A DNA stretch of 64,000 bases from PALSA-270 sp963770245 (GTDB lineage Bacteria; Acidobacteriota; Terriglobia; Terriglobales; Acidobacteriaceae), in assembly GCA_963770245.1 (NCBI GenBank), contig CAVYOX010000007.1:248001-312000 (forward strand). The letters are read 5' to 3'. Within the stretch, counting starts at the first letter, position 1; every line of letters begins with the position of its first letter. The position numbers and the translations under genes are program-made. Positions 47,045-56,642 of this stretch are shown piece after piece. Below the pieces are notes generated by a model. The model saw nothing but the letters and a program-made list of their open reading frames with translations. It had not been told where the DNA came from and did no database searches.

Positions 47045-47067
47045 AATTGGCTGTGGATTGGGAGTAC

Positions 47068-47082
47068 TTTTTCAGCAGCCTG
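47068..47082 (+). repeat. IS5-type right terminal inverted repeat
   Basis: TTTTTCAGCAGCCTG matches the left end in reverse complement and is followed by CTAG. Confidence 0.85.
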
Positions 47083-47280
47083 CTAGAGCCATGGGTCGCC
47101 GAGCCGGTGATCGACATCGGCCCGCCGGTCAGAAGCAACCACCCGTCGGGAGATATGGAGACATTCTGTCGGTTTCGAAAGGGTTCGTCGAGGAACACCT
47201 CCTCGAAGCATTGAGCGAGTTGCCGGGGAAGGCTGCGGAGCGAGTAAACTCTTCACGGCCTTTGCTTCATCCGGCCTTCC

Positions 47281-49494
47281 ATGACCACACCATCTTGTAC
47301 TCGCAGACGCTTCCTGCAAACCACCACCGTCGCCGGTACGGCCGCGGCGCTCGCGCAATTCACCCCCAGCCTGATTCGAGGAGACGAGTCTTCCCCGGCC
47401 CCGGTTGCTGCCGCTCCCTCGTGGATCGACAAACCGATGCGCTGGGCGCAGCTCACGCTGGTCGAGGACGACCCCGGCAAGTTTGACCTTGGCTTTTGGC
47501 TGGACTATTTCCGGCGGACCGAGACCACGGCTGCCTGCCTGAGTGGCGGCGGATGCGTGGCCTACTACCCGACGCAAATTCCGTTCCATCATCCGAGCAA
47601 GTGGCTCGGCGGCCGCGACGTGCTTGGCGATCTGGTGTCCGGGTGCCGCAAGCTTGGCTTGGTGGTGCTCGTGCGCACCGACCCGCATGCGACCTACGAC
47701 GATGTTCAAGCCGCGCATCCCGATTGGATCGCCGTGGACGCGCAGGGCAATCCGCGACGCCACTGGGCGTCGCCCGAGATGTGGGTGACGTGCGGGCTGG
47801 GTCCCTACAACTTCGAATTCATGACCGAAGTCCACAAAGAGATCATGTCGCGCTATCGCGTCGACGGAGTATTCGTCAACCGCTGGGACGGATCCGGCCA
47901 GTGCTATTGTCAACATTGCCGGGCAAATTTCAGGGCCGCATCCGGGTTCGATTTGCCCCGGACCGACGATGCGCAGGACCCGGGGAGGCGGGCTTACATC
48001 CTCTGGCGGCAACAGCGGCTCTTCGAGTTGTGGCGGCTCTGGGACGCCGCGGTGCGGACCATCAATCCTGACTCGTGCGTCATCCCGAACAATGGAGGCG
48101 GGGCGCTCAGTTCGCTGGACGGCCAGCAATTCGGCGCATTGGCGCCGATGCTGGTCGCGGACCGGCAGGGGCGACACGGTCTGGCCGCTCCGTGGGCGAT
48201 GGGGAAGACGGGAAAGGAATATCGGGCCACGGTGGATCGAAAACCCGTCATCGGATTGTTCGGCGTTGGCCTGGAAGAAGCCTATCGCTGGAAGGATAGC
48301 GTGCAGAGCGATGCGGAAATCCGCATCTGGGCTCTCGACGGGATCGCCAACGGCATGCGTCCGTGGTTCAGCAAATTCAGCGGTACGTTGCACGACAAAC
48401 GCTGGCTGAAGGGGGTGGAGGACCTTTACCTGTGGGCCCACAAGGTGGAGCCCTATTTGCGGCACCAGACGCCGCTGGCGCGCGTGGCGCTGGTCTTTTC
48501 GCAACAGACGGCGTGGTTTTATGGCGGGACACAGGCTGCGGCCAAAGTCGAAGATCATACGCTCGGGTGGTATCAGGCCCTGGTCGAGGCGCGTATCCCG
48601 TTCGAAATGGTGCACGACCGGCGGCTCGATATGGCGCACGTCGGTCAGTTCAAGACGCTCATACTGCCCAACATCGCGGCGCTCGGTGAGGCACAATGCG
48701 ACCAGCTTCGGGCATTCGTGAAAAACGGAGGCGGCGTGGTCGCCACCTACGAAACCAGTCTCTACGATGCCTGGGGCGGCCGCCGCAAGGACTTCGGCCT
48801 GGCGGATTTGTTTGGCGTGACATGGAGCGGCCGCGCCCAGGGGCCGATGCTGAATTCCTATCTTCGTCTGGAACATGAAGCGGCGCCGCACCACCCGCTG
48901 TTTAAGGGGCTGGAGGACGCTCCCCGGGTCATCAATGGCGTTTCGCGCCTGGAGGTCGAGCCAACTGACCAGTTTGCCCCCGCGCCGCTGACGCTGATTC
49001 CGAGTTACCCCGACCTACCGATGGAAAAGGTGTACCCTCGGGAGCCGAAAACCTCGATCGCCGGTGTGTATCTGCGGGAACCCGCCGGCCGCGTGGCTTA
49101 TTTTCCCTGGGACATCGACCGCACCTTCTGGGAAGTGCTTGCCGTGGACCATTTCAAGCTTCTGCGCAACACCGTCGAGTGGGTTACGAATGAGACCCCG
49201 ATGATCGAAGTCTCCGGGCCGGGCTTTCTCGACGTAACCGCGTGGCGAAATCGGGACGCCATCGTCATTCATTTGGTGAACCTGACCAACCCGATGGCGA
49301 TGAAAGGCCCCTACCGAGAGTTTTTTCCCGTCGGCGAGCAAAAGGTGAACGTCCGCCTGGCGGATGGGTTGCAGGCGAAGGCCACCCATTTGCTGGTTGC
49401 CGAGACGACCCCGCAGGTCGAGCGCAACGGCTCTGAGCTGACCCTCAAAGTGCCCTCGATACTTGATCACGAAGTCGTGGCCATCGACCTGTGA
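47281..49494 (+). CDS. Tat-exported glycosidase-like protein (GHL6/beta-galactosidase-trimerisation type)
   Basis: A Tat signal (CTRRRFLQTTTVAGTAAALA) is followed by a TIM-barrel-like region with WAQLTLVEDDPGKFDLGFWL, RVDGVFVNRWDGSGQCYC and DPDWIAVDAQG-type strands. The middle resembles beta-galactosidase trimerisation/GATase-like domains (FKTLILPNIAALGEAQCDQL), and a C-terminal beta domain ends in VPSILDHEVVAIDL. The layout is that of uncharacterised putative glycoside hydrolases related to GH42 (GHL6 group). The catalytic acids are not assigned. A C-terminal fragment of a paralogue lies at 36 kb. The ATG at 47281 follows the IS by about 200 bases, so its original promoter may be replaced. 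Confidence 0.75.
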   Translation: MTTPSCTRRRFLQTTTVAGTAAALAQFTPSLIRGDESSPAPVAAAPSWIDKPMRWAQLTLVEDDPGKFDLGFWLDYFRRTETTAACLSGGGCVAYYPTQIPFHHPSKWLGGRDVLGDLVSGCRKLGLVVLVRTDPHATYDDVQAAHPDWIAVDAQGNPRRHWASPEMWVTCGLGPYNFEFMTEVHKEIMSRYRVDGVFVNRWDGSGQCYCQHCRANFRAASGFDLPRTDDAQDPGRRAYILWRQQRLFELWRLWDAAVRTINPDSCVIPNNGGGALSSLDGQQFGALAPMLVADRQGRHGLAAPWAMGKTGKEYRATVDRKPVIGLFGVGLEEAYRWKDSVQSDAEIRIWALDGIANGMRPWFSKFSGTLHDKRWLKGVEDLYLWAHKVEPYLRHQTPLARVALVFSQQTAWFYGGTQAAAKVEDHTLGWYQALVEARIPFEMVHDRRLDMAHVGQFKTLILPNIAALGEAQCDQLRAFVKNGGGVVATYETSLYDAWGGRRKDFGLADLFGVTWSGRAQGPMLNSYLRLEHEAAPHHPLFKGLEDAPRVINGVSRLEVEPTDQFAPAPLTLIPSYPDLPMEKVYPREPKTSIAGVYLREPAGRVAYFPWDIDRTFWEVLAVDHFKLLRNTVEWVTNETPMIEVSGPGFLDVTAWRNRDAIVIHLVNLTNPMAMKGPYREFFPVGEQKVNVRLADGLQAKATHLLVAETTPQVERNGSELTLKVPSILDHEVVAIDL

Positions 49495-49793
49495 AGGTTT
49501 CCTTTTCCCAGCCCGAATAATCGACGAGTCGTGGTCCTAAGAGACCAAGGAGAAAGCTGGCAGGAAAAACTATGGGAAGTTTCGGCAAGTGATTGAAACG
49601 GCGGGGTCCCACTCGTTCAATTTTTGAACCATTTAGCCCGCCTTCGTGCGTTCTTTCAACGCCTGTGGGAGTCGCAGGTAACGGTTACTCGTAACGACCC
49701 TTCCATGGCTTCCCCGCAATCTACAGAGCGTCTCCGGAGCCGAATGCAGCCACCGCCCGTTGGCTTTTCCTGAGCTGGGGCATTCGCCGATGG

Positions 49794-50078
49794 CTGGCGC
49801 GAGATGGGAGGCAGCACGCCAAGGGCATCGGCGGTGAGAAATACGACGTTGCGCGGATGTCCGCCGATTCCGGGCACCGTGCAGTTCTCGATGAAATCCA
49901 CTGGGTAAGCCGCGCGCGTGTTTTCGGTCAGGCTTTCGTCGTCATAGTCGGGAAGGCCGGTGCGGGGATTCAGCACCACATTCTCCAGCACGCAACCGCA
50001 GCGGATTGCATTCCAGATCTGCGGCTCGTTCTTTTGCGACAGCCGGATGCATTTGGCGTAGCAGCCACCCTCGGGCGC
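49794..50078 (-). pseudogene. ATP-dependent PEP carboxykinase (pckA) internal fragment
   Basis: The minus strand reads EGGCYAKCIRLSQKNEPQIW, then NAIRCGCVLENVVLNPRTGL and PDYDDESLTENTRAAYP, then IGGHPRNVVFLTADALGVLP. These are the conserved middle blocks of ATP-dependent phosphoenolpyruvate carboxykinase (EGGCYAK and LTADAxGVLPP). No start, ATP-binding P-loop region or C-terminal half is present, so this is an internal fragment of about 95 residues. It lies just upstream of the divergent NfnA-like gene. Confidence 0.75.
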
Positions 50079-50244
50079 CTGCAGATTGAAATGCATGCGG
50101 TTACTGCGCAATACGTTGCTCGGATCGCTGACCTGGACCGATGTATTCATAATGCCTCCCACGACAACGAACATCCCCTTCTTGAGGGGTTTTGCCGGGG
50201 CCGAGGCAGCCGAAATGATGCGGCTGCTACATATCGAAACTTGA

Positions 50245-51276
50245 ATGCGAATACGGTACTTTTGGAGAGACATTGATGTTGATGTTGTGACGGGGCATCA
50301 CATTGTGTGTGATCTTGGTCACAGCCCGCAGCTCCGACTTCCCAAACAATCAAAGCTGCAGCTCGTTCACGAGGCTCGCTTGTTCAATATCTTCCACGCC
50401 GAATTCATCGCCCCGGGCATTAAGCGGTTCCGGATCAATGCGCCTCGCATAGCGCGCAAACAGCAGCCTGGTCAATTTGTGATGGTGCGCATTCGCGAAC
50501 AAGGCGAGCGCATCCCGCTCACCATCGAAAGTTCCGATGCGGCGTGCGGCACCATCAGCATCGTGGTGCAGTCGTTGGGCAAGACGACCGAGCAGCTCAA
50601 TTCCCTGAACGCAGGAGACTACATCCTCGATGTGGTTGGGCCGCTGGGAAAGCCGTCCGAGATTAGAAAGTTCGGCACGGTCGTGGTTGTGAGCGGCGGC
50701 GTAGGCACCGCGATGGCCTATCCCACGGCGGCGGCCCTGAAGCACAAGGGGAATCGCATCATTTCCATCGTAGGCGCTCGCAACAAGGAACTGGTCATTC
50801 TCGAGCCTGAGATGCGCGAGGTCAGCGATGTGCTGATGGTGACCACGGACGACGGGAGCTACGCAGATAAGGGTTTCGTTACCGACAAGCTACGCCAATT
50901 GATCCAGAACGGTGTGCCCATCGACCTAGTGCTGGCGGTGGGTCCAATCCCCATGATGAAAGCGGTGGCGGACATAACGCGCGGAGAGGGGATCCGAACC
51001 CTCGTGAGTTTGAATCCCATCATGATTGACGGCACGGGAATGTGCGGAGGGTGCCGGGTGCTAGTAGCGGGCAGGAGCGAATTTGCCTGCGTGGATGGAC
51101 CCGAGTTCGACGCGCACCGTGTGGACTTCGATTTGCTGATGAGGCGCAATACGACCTATCGCAAACAGGAGCGGCAGGCGATGGAGAAATTCCACTGTGA
51201 GCATCAACCACGAGTCGAGAGTGGCGCAGACGTTTTGAGAGAACCCGTCTGCGCCACCGGCGGAAGAAGAACATGA
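50245..51276 (+). CDS. NfnA-like FAD/[2Fe-2S] subunit (sulfide/dihydroorotate dehydrogenase-like)
   Basis: The protein has an FAD-binding barrel with QQPGQFVMVRIREQGERIPL (RIPLT motif), an NAD-binding part (TVVVVSGGVGTAMAYPTAAA), and a C-terminal [2Fe-2S] motif in GTGMCGGCRV. Such proteins pair with a GltD-like flavoprotein to form NADH-dependent reduced ferredoxin:NADP+ oxidoreductase (Nfn) or related SudAB complexes. The gene ends with an ATGA overlap to the next. The true start is uncertain; the frame begins upstream with a low-quality leader and no strong ribosome-binding site, and the family N terminus usually lies near residue 42. Confidence 0.82.
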   Translation: MRIRYFWRDIDVDVVTGHHIVCDLGHSPQLRLPKQSKLQLVHEARLFNIFHAEFIAPGIKRFRINAPRIARKQQPGQFVMVRIREQGERIPLTIESSDAACGTISIVVQSLGKTTEQLNSLNAGDYILDVVGPLGKPSEIRKFGTVVVVSGGVGTAMAYPTAAALKHKGNRIISIVGARNKELVILEPEMREVSDVLMVTTDDGSYADKGFVTDKLRQLIQNGVPIDLVLAVGPIPMMKAVADITRGEGIRTLVSLNPIMIDGTGMCGGCRVLVAGRSEFACVDGPEFDAHRVDFDLLMRRNTTYRKQERQAMEKFHCEHQPRVESGADVLREPVCATGGRRT

Positions 51277-52721
51277 CGCAACCCGTCAAGCCTTCGCTGA
51301 ATGTGTTGCCGCTCAAGCAGCGCATGAAAGTTCCCCGCCAGCCTATGCCCGAGCAACCGCCAGAAACCCGGGCCGGGTGCTTCACGGAAGTGAATCTCGG
51401 CTACAGCGCGGAACTCGCGCGTCAGGAAGCGATCCGGTGCCTGGAATGCGCCAGGCCCGCTTGCACCGATCACTGCCCGGTCGGGGTAAAGGTCCGCGAG
51501 TTTGTGCGGCAGATCGTGGCCGGCGACTTCCTGGCTGCGGCTGCCAAGATCCGCGAGGACAATGTTCTGCCCGCGATTACAGGCCGCGTGTGCCCGCAGG
51601 AGGACCACTGCGAAGGCGGTTGCGTGATGGGCAAGAAGGTGAAGCCCCTCGGGATCGGATACCTCGAGCGCTTCGTTGCTGACTATGAGCAGCGTATGGG
51701 GATTCGCAACCTGCCTGACGCTCCTCCCAGTGGAAAGAAAGTGGCGGTGGTGGGTAGCGGGCCCTCTGGGCTGACAGTGGCTGGAGATCTTGTGCAAAAG
51801 GGCCACAAGGTTCGAGTGTTTGAGGCGCTGCATGAACTCGGGGGTGTTCTCGTCTATGGAATCCCAGAATTTCGTCTTCCCAAGCAGATCATTCGCGAGC
51901 AGATCGATTACATGCGAGACATGGGAGTGGAGTTTGAAACCAACGTCGTCATCGGCAGAACCGTGACCATCGACGAGCTTATGGAAGGAGAAGGCTACGA
52001 CGCGGTTTTCATCGGCACGGGGGCTGGGTCACCCGTATTCATGAATATTCCCGGCGAACATCTGAACGGCGTCTATTCCGCGAACGAATTCTTGACGCGA
52101 GTCAATTTGATGCGGGCTTACAAGTTCCCGTCTTATGACGAGCCGATGATCGATTTGCACGAGAAAGACGTGGCTGTGATCGGCGGCGGAAACACCGCGC
52201 TTGACGCTATCCGCTCGGCGCTGCGTCTGGGGGCACGCACAGCCTGCGTACTCTATCGCCGCAGCGAGTCCGAGATGCCAGCGCGCGCGGAGGAGACGAA
52301 ACACGCGCGGGAAGAAGGCATCGATTTTCACATGCTGACGAATCCGGTCGAGTTCTTGGCCGACGGAGAAGGCTGGCTCGGCGGTATCCGCTGCGTACGC
52401 ATGGAGCTCGGTAACCCGGACCCATCGGGTCGAAGACGACCAGTTCCAATCGCCGGATCTGAATTCGATCTGCCCATTTCGGTCGCTGTGATCGCCATCG
52501 GCACAAACGCTAATCCGATTGTGCAAAGCACAACTCCCGGTCTGGGGACGGACAGGCGCGGCTACATCCAAGCCGATTCCGAAACCCAGCGCACCTCGCG
52601 AAAAGGCGTGTTTGCCGGAGGCGACATCGTCACCGGAAGCGCCACCGTAATTCTGGCTATGGGGTCTGGGCGCAGGGCCGCAAACTCCATTCACGAGTAT
52701 CTGACCACCGGGCAATGGTGA
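51273..52721 (+). CDS. NfnB/GltD-like FAD and 4Fe-4S flavoprotein
   Basis: The protein has two 4Fe-4S ligand motifs near the N terminus (CLECARPACTDHCPVGVKV and CPQEDHCEGGCVMG), an FAD motif (VAVVGSGPSGLTVAGDL), and a second NAD(P)-binding motif (DVAVIGGGNTALDAIRSA). It is homologous to the small subunit of glutamate synthase and to NfnB. With the previous gene it likely forms an electron-bifurcating or transhydrogenase-type Nfn complex balancing NADH, NADPH and ferredoxin. The start overlaps the upstream stop (ATGA). Confidence 0.88.
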   Translation: MTQPVKPSLNVLPLKQRMKVPRQPMPEQPPETRAGCFTEVNLGYSAELARQEAIRCLECARPACTDHCPVGVKVREFVRQIVAGDFLAAAAKIREDNVLPAITGRVCPQEDHCEGGCVMGKKVKPLGIGYLERFVADYEQRMGIRNLPDAPPSGKKVAVVGSGPSGLTVAGDLVQKGHKVRVFEALHELGGVLVYGIPEFRLPKQIIREQIDYMRDMGVEFETNVVIGRTVTIDELMEGEGYDAVFIGTGAGSPVFMNIPGEHLNGVYSANEFLTRVNLMRAYKFPSYDEPMIDLHEKDVAVIGGGNTALDAIRSALRLGARTACVLYRRSESEMPARAEETKHAREEGIDFHMLTNPVEFLADGEGWLGGIRCVRMELGNPDPSGRRRPVPIAGSEFDLPISVAVIAIGTNANPIVQSTTPGLGTDRRGYIQADSETQRTSRKGVFAGGDIVTGSATVILAMGSGRRAANSIHEYLTTGQW

Positions 52722-52749
52722 GGTAGATCTGATCTAAGGAGATCGAGAC

Positions 52750-52914
52750 ATGAACACGGTACCCAAATGCGAAAACTGTGGTTTCAAGCGCTACGCGGAA
52801 GAGCGTCCCAATTCCTGGCGCGCCCGCTTCTGGCGCTGGCACACTCGTTGGTGCCCAGGCTGGAAGGCGTATCAGCGATGGTTGGCAGAGCGCGCTGGCA
52901 AGTCACCAACTTGA
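52750..52914 (+). CDS. Small 54-residue cysteine-rich protein
   Basis: The protein starts MNTVPKCENCGFKRYAEERP and carries a CxxC near the N terminus and a further Cys in HTRWCPGWKAYQRW. It is preceded by AAGGAG at a good distance and lies 28 bases after the NfnB-like gene, so it is likely part of that operon. The composition (Trp/Arg/Cys) suggests a small zinc or Fe-S protein; its function is unknown. Confidence 0.7.
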   Translation: MNTVPKCENCGFKRYAEERPNSWRARFWRWHTRWCPGWKAYQRWLAERAGKSPT

Positions 52915-53033
52915 GGTCACGGCCGATGGTGGGTGTGATGTCGCTCACGTCAGGCGGTGGCTGGAGTCACTGTCTGTAGGGGCCCGGAAAGCTGTAATTG
53001 AATGTCTGAAGAGAGTGAAACTGGAGGTGCCAT

Positions 53034-53339
53034 ATGATCGACAGCCTGTTTTTCGCCGGATTTGATCCTCTGCACGAGGTGCCTAAAGTGTGCACCGTCT
53101 GCGCTTTGCTGCCTCCGATATTCAGCTACGACTACCATTGGCTAGACCAGAACGGAAATCCACAAAAGACCACAGGCTTCTGTTGCGTCGCTTGTGCCAC
53201 ACAACTGTTGAAAAAACTGGAGGGGGCCGAATCGCAGGAGTGGGCGGAGGAAGAAGCCGCCCTCGAAGAGGACGCTTTTGATGTGACCGAGTTCCGCGAG
53301 TATCGGCTCGCGGCATTCGAGGGCCGCAGCCATCGCTAG
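53034..53339 (+). CDS. Small CxxC-containing hypothetical protein
   Basis: The 101-residue protein has two CxxC motifs: VCTVCAL near residue 20 and FCCVACAT near residue 50. The C terminus is acidic (EWAEEEAALEEDAF). A ribosome-binding site (GGAGG) precedes the ATG. The motifs suggest a zinc-binding protein. It is 119 bases after the 54-residue gene, in line with the same transcription unit. No family is recognised. Confidence 0.65.
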   Translation: MIDSLFFAGFDPLHEVPKVCTVCALLPPIFSYDYHWLDQNGNPQKTTGFCCVACATQLLKKLEGAESQEWAEEEAALEEDAFDVTEFREYRLAAFEGRSHR

Positions 53340-54103
53340 CGGATCCGACTTCCTCTTATGCCCTTAGAGCGCCAAGACATAAAACTTGTGTGAGTGGCAT
53401 GAATGTGATCGGCTCCCGATTTCTTACATTATCGCGACTTCACCCGGAATCCTCAGTTAGCGAGAGGCCTGTTATCGATGCTTGAAAATTACCGGGGTCC
53501 CTCGTACTGCCACTTCAATGCTGCCCAATCTCGCATGCCCGGAACGTAGTTTCGCTGATAGGTCGAGATGAAGAAGCCTAAAACCGCACACCGTTGACTG
53601 GGCGCAGATCGAGCGCTTCCTCGCGACCATGCTGATCGTGGGGGTGGAAGAATCAGGGATCAAGGTTCTTCTTGGTTTTGAAGTGATAACCGCTGGCCGC
53701 TTTTGCAGTGATCACCGAGGCTTCCGCTACTCCTTCAACCTCGATTACGCTCTCTTGAGGGCCTCCAGGCTGTTAAATTGATCCAGCGAGTTGAGCCGCA
53801 GACACCAGGGAGCAACGCTTTGCATGTCCTCTGGTTGACCGTGAGCTGCGCTTAACCACGAATGCGACAAGCCCATTAGATCCCGACGCAACGCTCGTCT
53901 CGGTGGGCCGCAAGAAACAGAGCGAATGAGAAGATGTGCAGAAAACCCTGAATCCGAATAGATGACGCAGCCCTCCGTTGATGGCTACGAATCTCTTGCG
54001 GATCTGTGCCTGCACCAAGAGCTAGAAAGAATCGGATAAGTTTATTGTCACGGTGGCGCCGCTGATGCCGGCGTCGGGTTGGGTAACCTTGATGGCGACG
54101 CCT
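53340..54103. other. Intergenic region, nothing recognised
   Basis: About 760 bases between the CxxC gene and the S53 peptidase stop carry no supported gene on either strand. Confidence 0.4.
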
Positions 54104-55795
54104 CTAGGGTGAAGCTGACGACGAAGATCCAGCTAGGGTATTGATCAGATTCTGTCCGTTCGGACTTCCCCATCCGGTTACAAGATCATAGCCAACGACG
54201 GCGTTGTACGATTTCCCATCGCCATTGTTATTATTTCCGCTGGTGATGTCGTGGAAGACATCGTTGTAGCTGGCACCCTTACCAATTGAATAGATGGTTG
54301 GGTTTATAAACCCCAAAGTTGAGTTCCCGTTGGCCACCACTTGTTGATTGACGAGCGCAAGAAAGCCGGCCCATCGCGGCGCGGCGAAGCTGGTGCCGCC
54401 ATAGTCTCCTGTACAGGATCCTTGATCGCACAGATAATTGTCAGTATTTGCTTCCGCAGCCACATCCGGAACATTGCGTATCGTCGTGGAAGCCTGGTTG
54501 GAGGAATTGGCTACGCCGGCCTGCCAACTCGGAATCGTGAAGCCATCGTCGGCAGGGCCGCCACTGCTGTCGAGCCATGCCGTTTCTGATTGCCAAGGAC
54601 CGCCTGCGCCATTCGTGGTCAAATCCGTTCCGCCGACGGCCACCACGTAAACGGATTCCGCCGGATAGCTATTGTCTGTCGAGTTCGACCCCGTGAACGC
54701 TCCCGCGTCTCCAGATGCCACGAAAAGATTCTGGCCTTGCGCAGCAAATTCCTGGAATATCGGGTCAAGCTGCGCCGTGTCATCCGGATTCCATCCCCAC
54801 GAGCAGCTGAGTTGCTTGGCGACATTTTCGGTTGCCATTTCATTGAATATGTCAACGTCGCCGACACCGATTTGCGAAGTGCTTGGAGCGATATAGACGC
54901 GAATTTGGCTCATCCCGGGAGCCATGGACGCCGCCTGCACGATATCCAGAACTTGTTCCCCATCATCGCCATCTGAGCCGGCGCTGGCGCCGTCGAGCAG
55001 CACGTTCTGAATGGGAACGCTATTGGGCTGTCCTGCAAAGCTCGCCGATACATCGCTCAAGTTGTAGCCGTCGAACTCCAACAGCCCCACTGCCTGGCCA
55101 CTGCCTGTGAGAGCGGAGCCGCCGTAATAGGCTGCACGCATGTCGCTACCAAGGTACGCACCACTCGCTCCCGAGCCAGTGCTGTTGCGGCGAAAGTTCG
55201 CTGGGGCCCTTTTGAACTTCGGACGTGGTAAGGAGAAATCGTTCAGCCCCGCAATGTGCGTCACCGGGACGCTCAGGTCGAGCGAAGGCTCACGGTCCGG
55301 GGAATAGAAAGTACGGTTCTCCGTGGGATGGCGATAGGTCGTCATCGCCACATGGAAAGCCTTGTTGATCTGTGACACTGTGCCATTAATATGCACCAGC
55401 AGGCGATTCGCAGGTGTATCGGTCACGCTGAAACCTTTAGATCTGGCGAACTTCACCACAGCCTGGTAATCCTGCTTCGTGGGGCCAAACTGTTGCGTGA
55501 ACTGAGCGACAGTAAGAAAATGCCGGTAATCGGGGCTCGATGAGTCATAAAGCCGGTTCAATAGGTTCGTCAGTTCGCTTTGATTGCGAAGTGGCAAAAT
55601 GATCGCAAGCCTCATGCGTTGACTTTTTGACATCGGACCGACGCGCGCGGCTTGGCCGTTGGTAACGCCAGGGCGAACATGCTTATGCAATACCTGAAAT
55701 CGCTTTCGGGCTGCCGCTGGACTTGAGAAAAAACATAGCGCGACGAGGCAAATAGGAACGGCAAGCCCAGTGCGACCTCTCTTGCTCGTTCTCAC
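54104..55795 (-). CDS. S53 family (sedolisin/kumamolisin) serine peptidase, with prodomain
   Basis: A signal peptide (residues 1-29) is followed by a pro-kumamolisin activation domain (about 30-190, with FLTVAQFTQQFGPTKQDYQA) and a catalytic domain. Catalytic residues are Glu280 and Asp284 in GEQVLDIVQ, Asp363 in SGDAGAF and Ser469 in YGGTSFAAP. A C-terminal calcium-site-like segment (DITSGNNNNGDGKSYN) is also present. The enzyme is a secreted acid endopeptidase that is activated by cleavage of the prodomain. The layout is complete, and the gene is monocistronic. Confidence 0.92.
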   Translation of the reverse strand: MRTSKRGRTGLAVPICLVALCFFSSPAAARKRFQVLHKHVRPGVTNGQAARVGPMSKSQRMRLAIILPLRNQSELTNLLNRLYDSSSPDYRHFLTVAQFTQQFGPTKQDYQAVVKFARSKGFSVTDTPANRLLVHINGTVSQINKAFHVAMTTYRHPTENRTFYSPDREPSLDLSVPVTHIAGLNDFSLPRPKFKRAPANFRRNSTGSGASGAYLGSDMRAAYYGGSALTGSGQAVGLLEFDGYNLSDVSASFAGQPNSVPIQNVLLDGASAGSDGDDGEQVLDIVQAASMAPGMSQIRVYIAPSTSQIGVGDVDIFNEMATENVAKQLSCSWGWNPDDTAQLDPIFQEFAAQGQNLFVASGDAGAFTGSNSTDNSYPAESVYVVAVGGTDLTTNGAGGPWQSETAWLDSSGGPADDGFTIPSWQAGVANSSNQASTTIRNVPDVAAEANTDNYLCDQGSCTGDYGGTSFAAPRWAGFLALVNQQVVANGNSTLGFINPTIYSIGKGASYNDVFHDITSGNNNNGDGKSYNAVVGYDLVTGWGSPNGQNLINTLAGSSSSASP

Positions 55796-56039
55796 TTTTT
55801 TCTTATCCTTTCGACCTTCTTAAGTTCGACGAGATGGCACACTGAATAAGGTGTATTGATGCCAGGCGGCTGGCCAAAGTACCGACATCTTAGCGCACCT
55901 CAGTCTGGATTTCCAGTTTGCCAAACTAAGCCGGACGAAGTGTTTTTCCTCAGCTTCTCCGGTCCATTGCCTCGGCGATAAAGACGGGCAGTTCAACATT
56001 TTTCCTTCCGACTTTCAGAGCAACTGCAAGGGGCCGCGG

Positions 56040-56516
56040 ATGACGCGATGCTCAAAAGTGCGACCTTCGCCAACGAACTGGCCGAGTGGCTACGGTGGAT
56101 CGATGCCGGGGAGATGTCTTTCGTGCTCGACTCTTGCGATTCGGCCAGCAGTGTGGAGGCGAACCATTTCAAACCTGGGCCGATGGGTAGCCGTGGGCTG
56201 GGTCACCTTGCCTATGACAAGAGGATGCGGATTCTGGCGGCCAGCCAGTCCAACAATGCGGCGCGGGAATCCGGAAAGGCGGACTGGAAGCCGGCAGACC
56301 AGAAAATCACGGGGCAAATGGCTCAGCTACGCGGCAGGCGAAGTGCCTAAGTTTCGCGAGAGTGGTGTGGTGAAGACCGAAAAAGGCATGACGCGCATTG
56401 GCGCGCACACGCCCTATGTGAAGTCCGGCCAGATTCCCGCTGTCTTCGATCTCTCGAAGAGAGACAAATTCGTCCATCTTAAGGCTACATTGGAATGGGA
56501 CACCCGAGTGGATTGA
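56040..56516 (+). pseudogene. Broken caspase-like (C14) peptidase
   Basis: One frame reads FANELAEWLRWIDAGEMSFV, then LDSCDSASSVEANHFKPGPM and GSRGLGHLAYDKRMRILAAS, a typical caspase-like region with the catalytic-Cys position in DSCDSA (usually DACHSA). After about 56310 the related sequence continues in another frame (KWLSYAAGEVPKFRESGVV). The N-terminal half with the catalytic His is absent. It is a frame-shifted, truncated gene. Confidence 0.65.
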
Positions 56517-56642
56517 ACTCGTAAGTGTATACCCGCTGGGGGAACTCCCGATTGAATTAGCGAAACGATAGCACGCCACCTGAAGATCCCGGCACACTGG
56601 CGCGCGGCAACCTTAGCCTGCGAGGAGTTTTATAATCCTCCT

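Larger units (their letters stand above)
45797..47082 (-). mobile_element. Complete IS5-type insertion sequence
   Basis: The element is 1286 bases and carries one intact transposase gene in minus orientation. It is bounded by perfect 15-base inverted repeats (CAGGCTGCTGAAAAA) and flanked by CTAG on both sides, which fits the YTAR/CTAG target of the IS5 superfamily. IS1182-like families also use palindromic 4-base targets, so the family level is uncertain. It lies between lexA and the glycosidase-like gene and interrupts no recognised gene. Confidence 0.85.

Noticed and set aside
47083..48894. Long minus-strand frame antisense to the glycosidase-like gene
   Set aside because: High-GC shadow frame; the forward frame has a Tat signal and clear domains.
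52778..53065. Overlapping frame behind the 54-residue gene with a protein-like stretch (VGARKAVIECLKRVKLEV)
   Set aside because: No start codon in a suitable place and overlap with the better-supported small genes.
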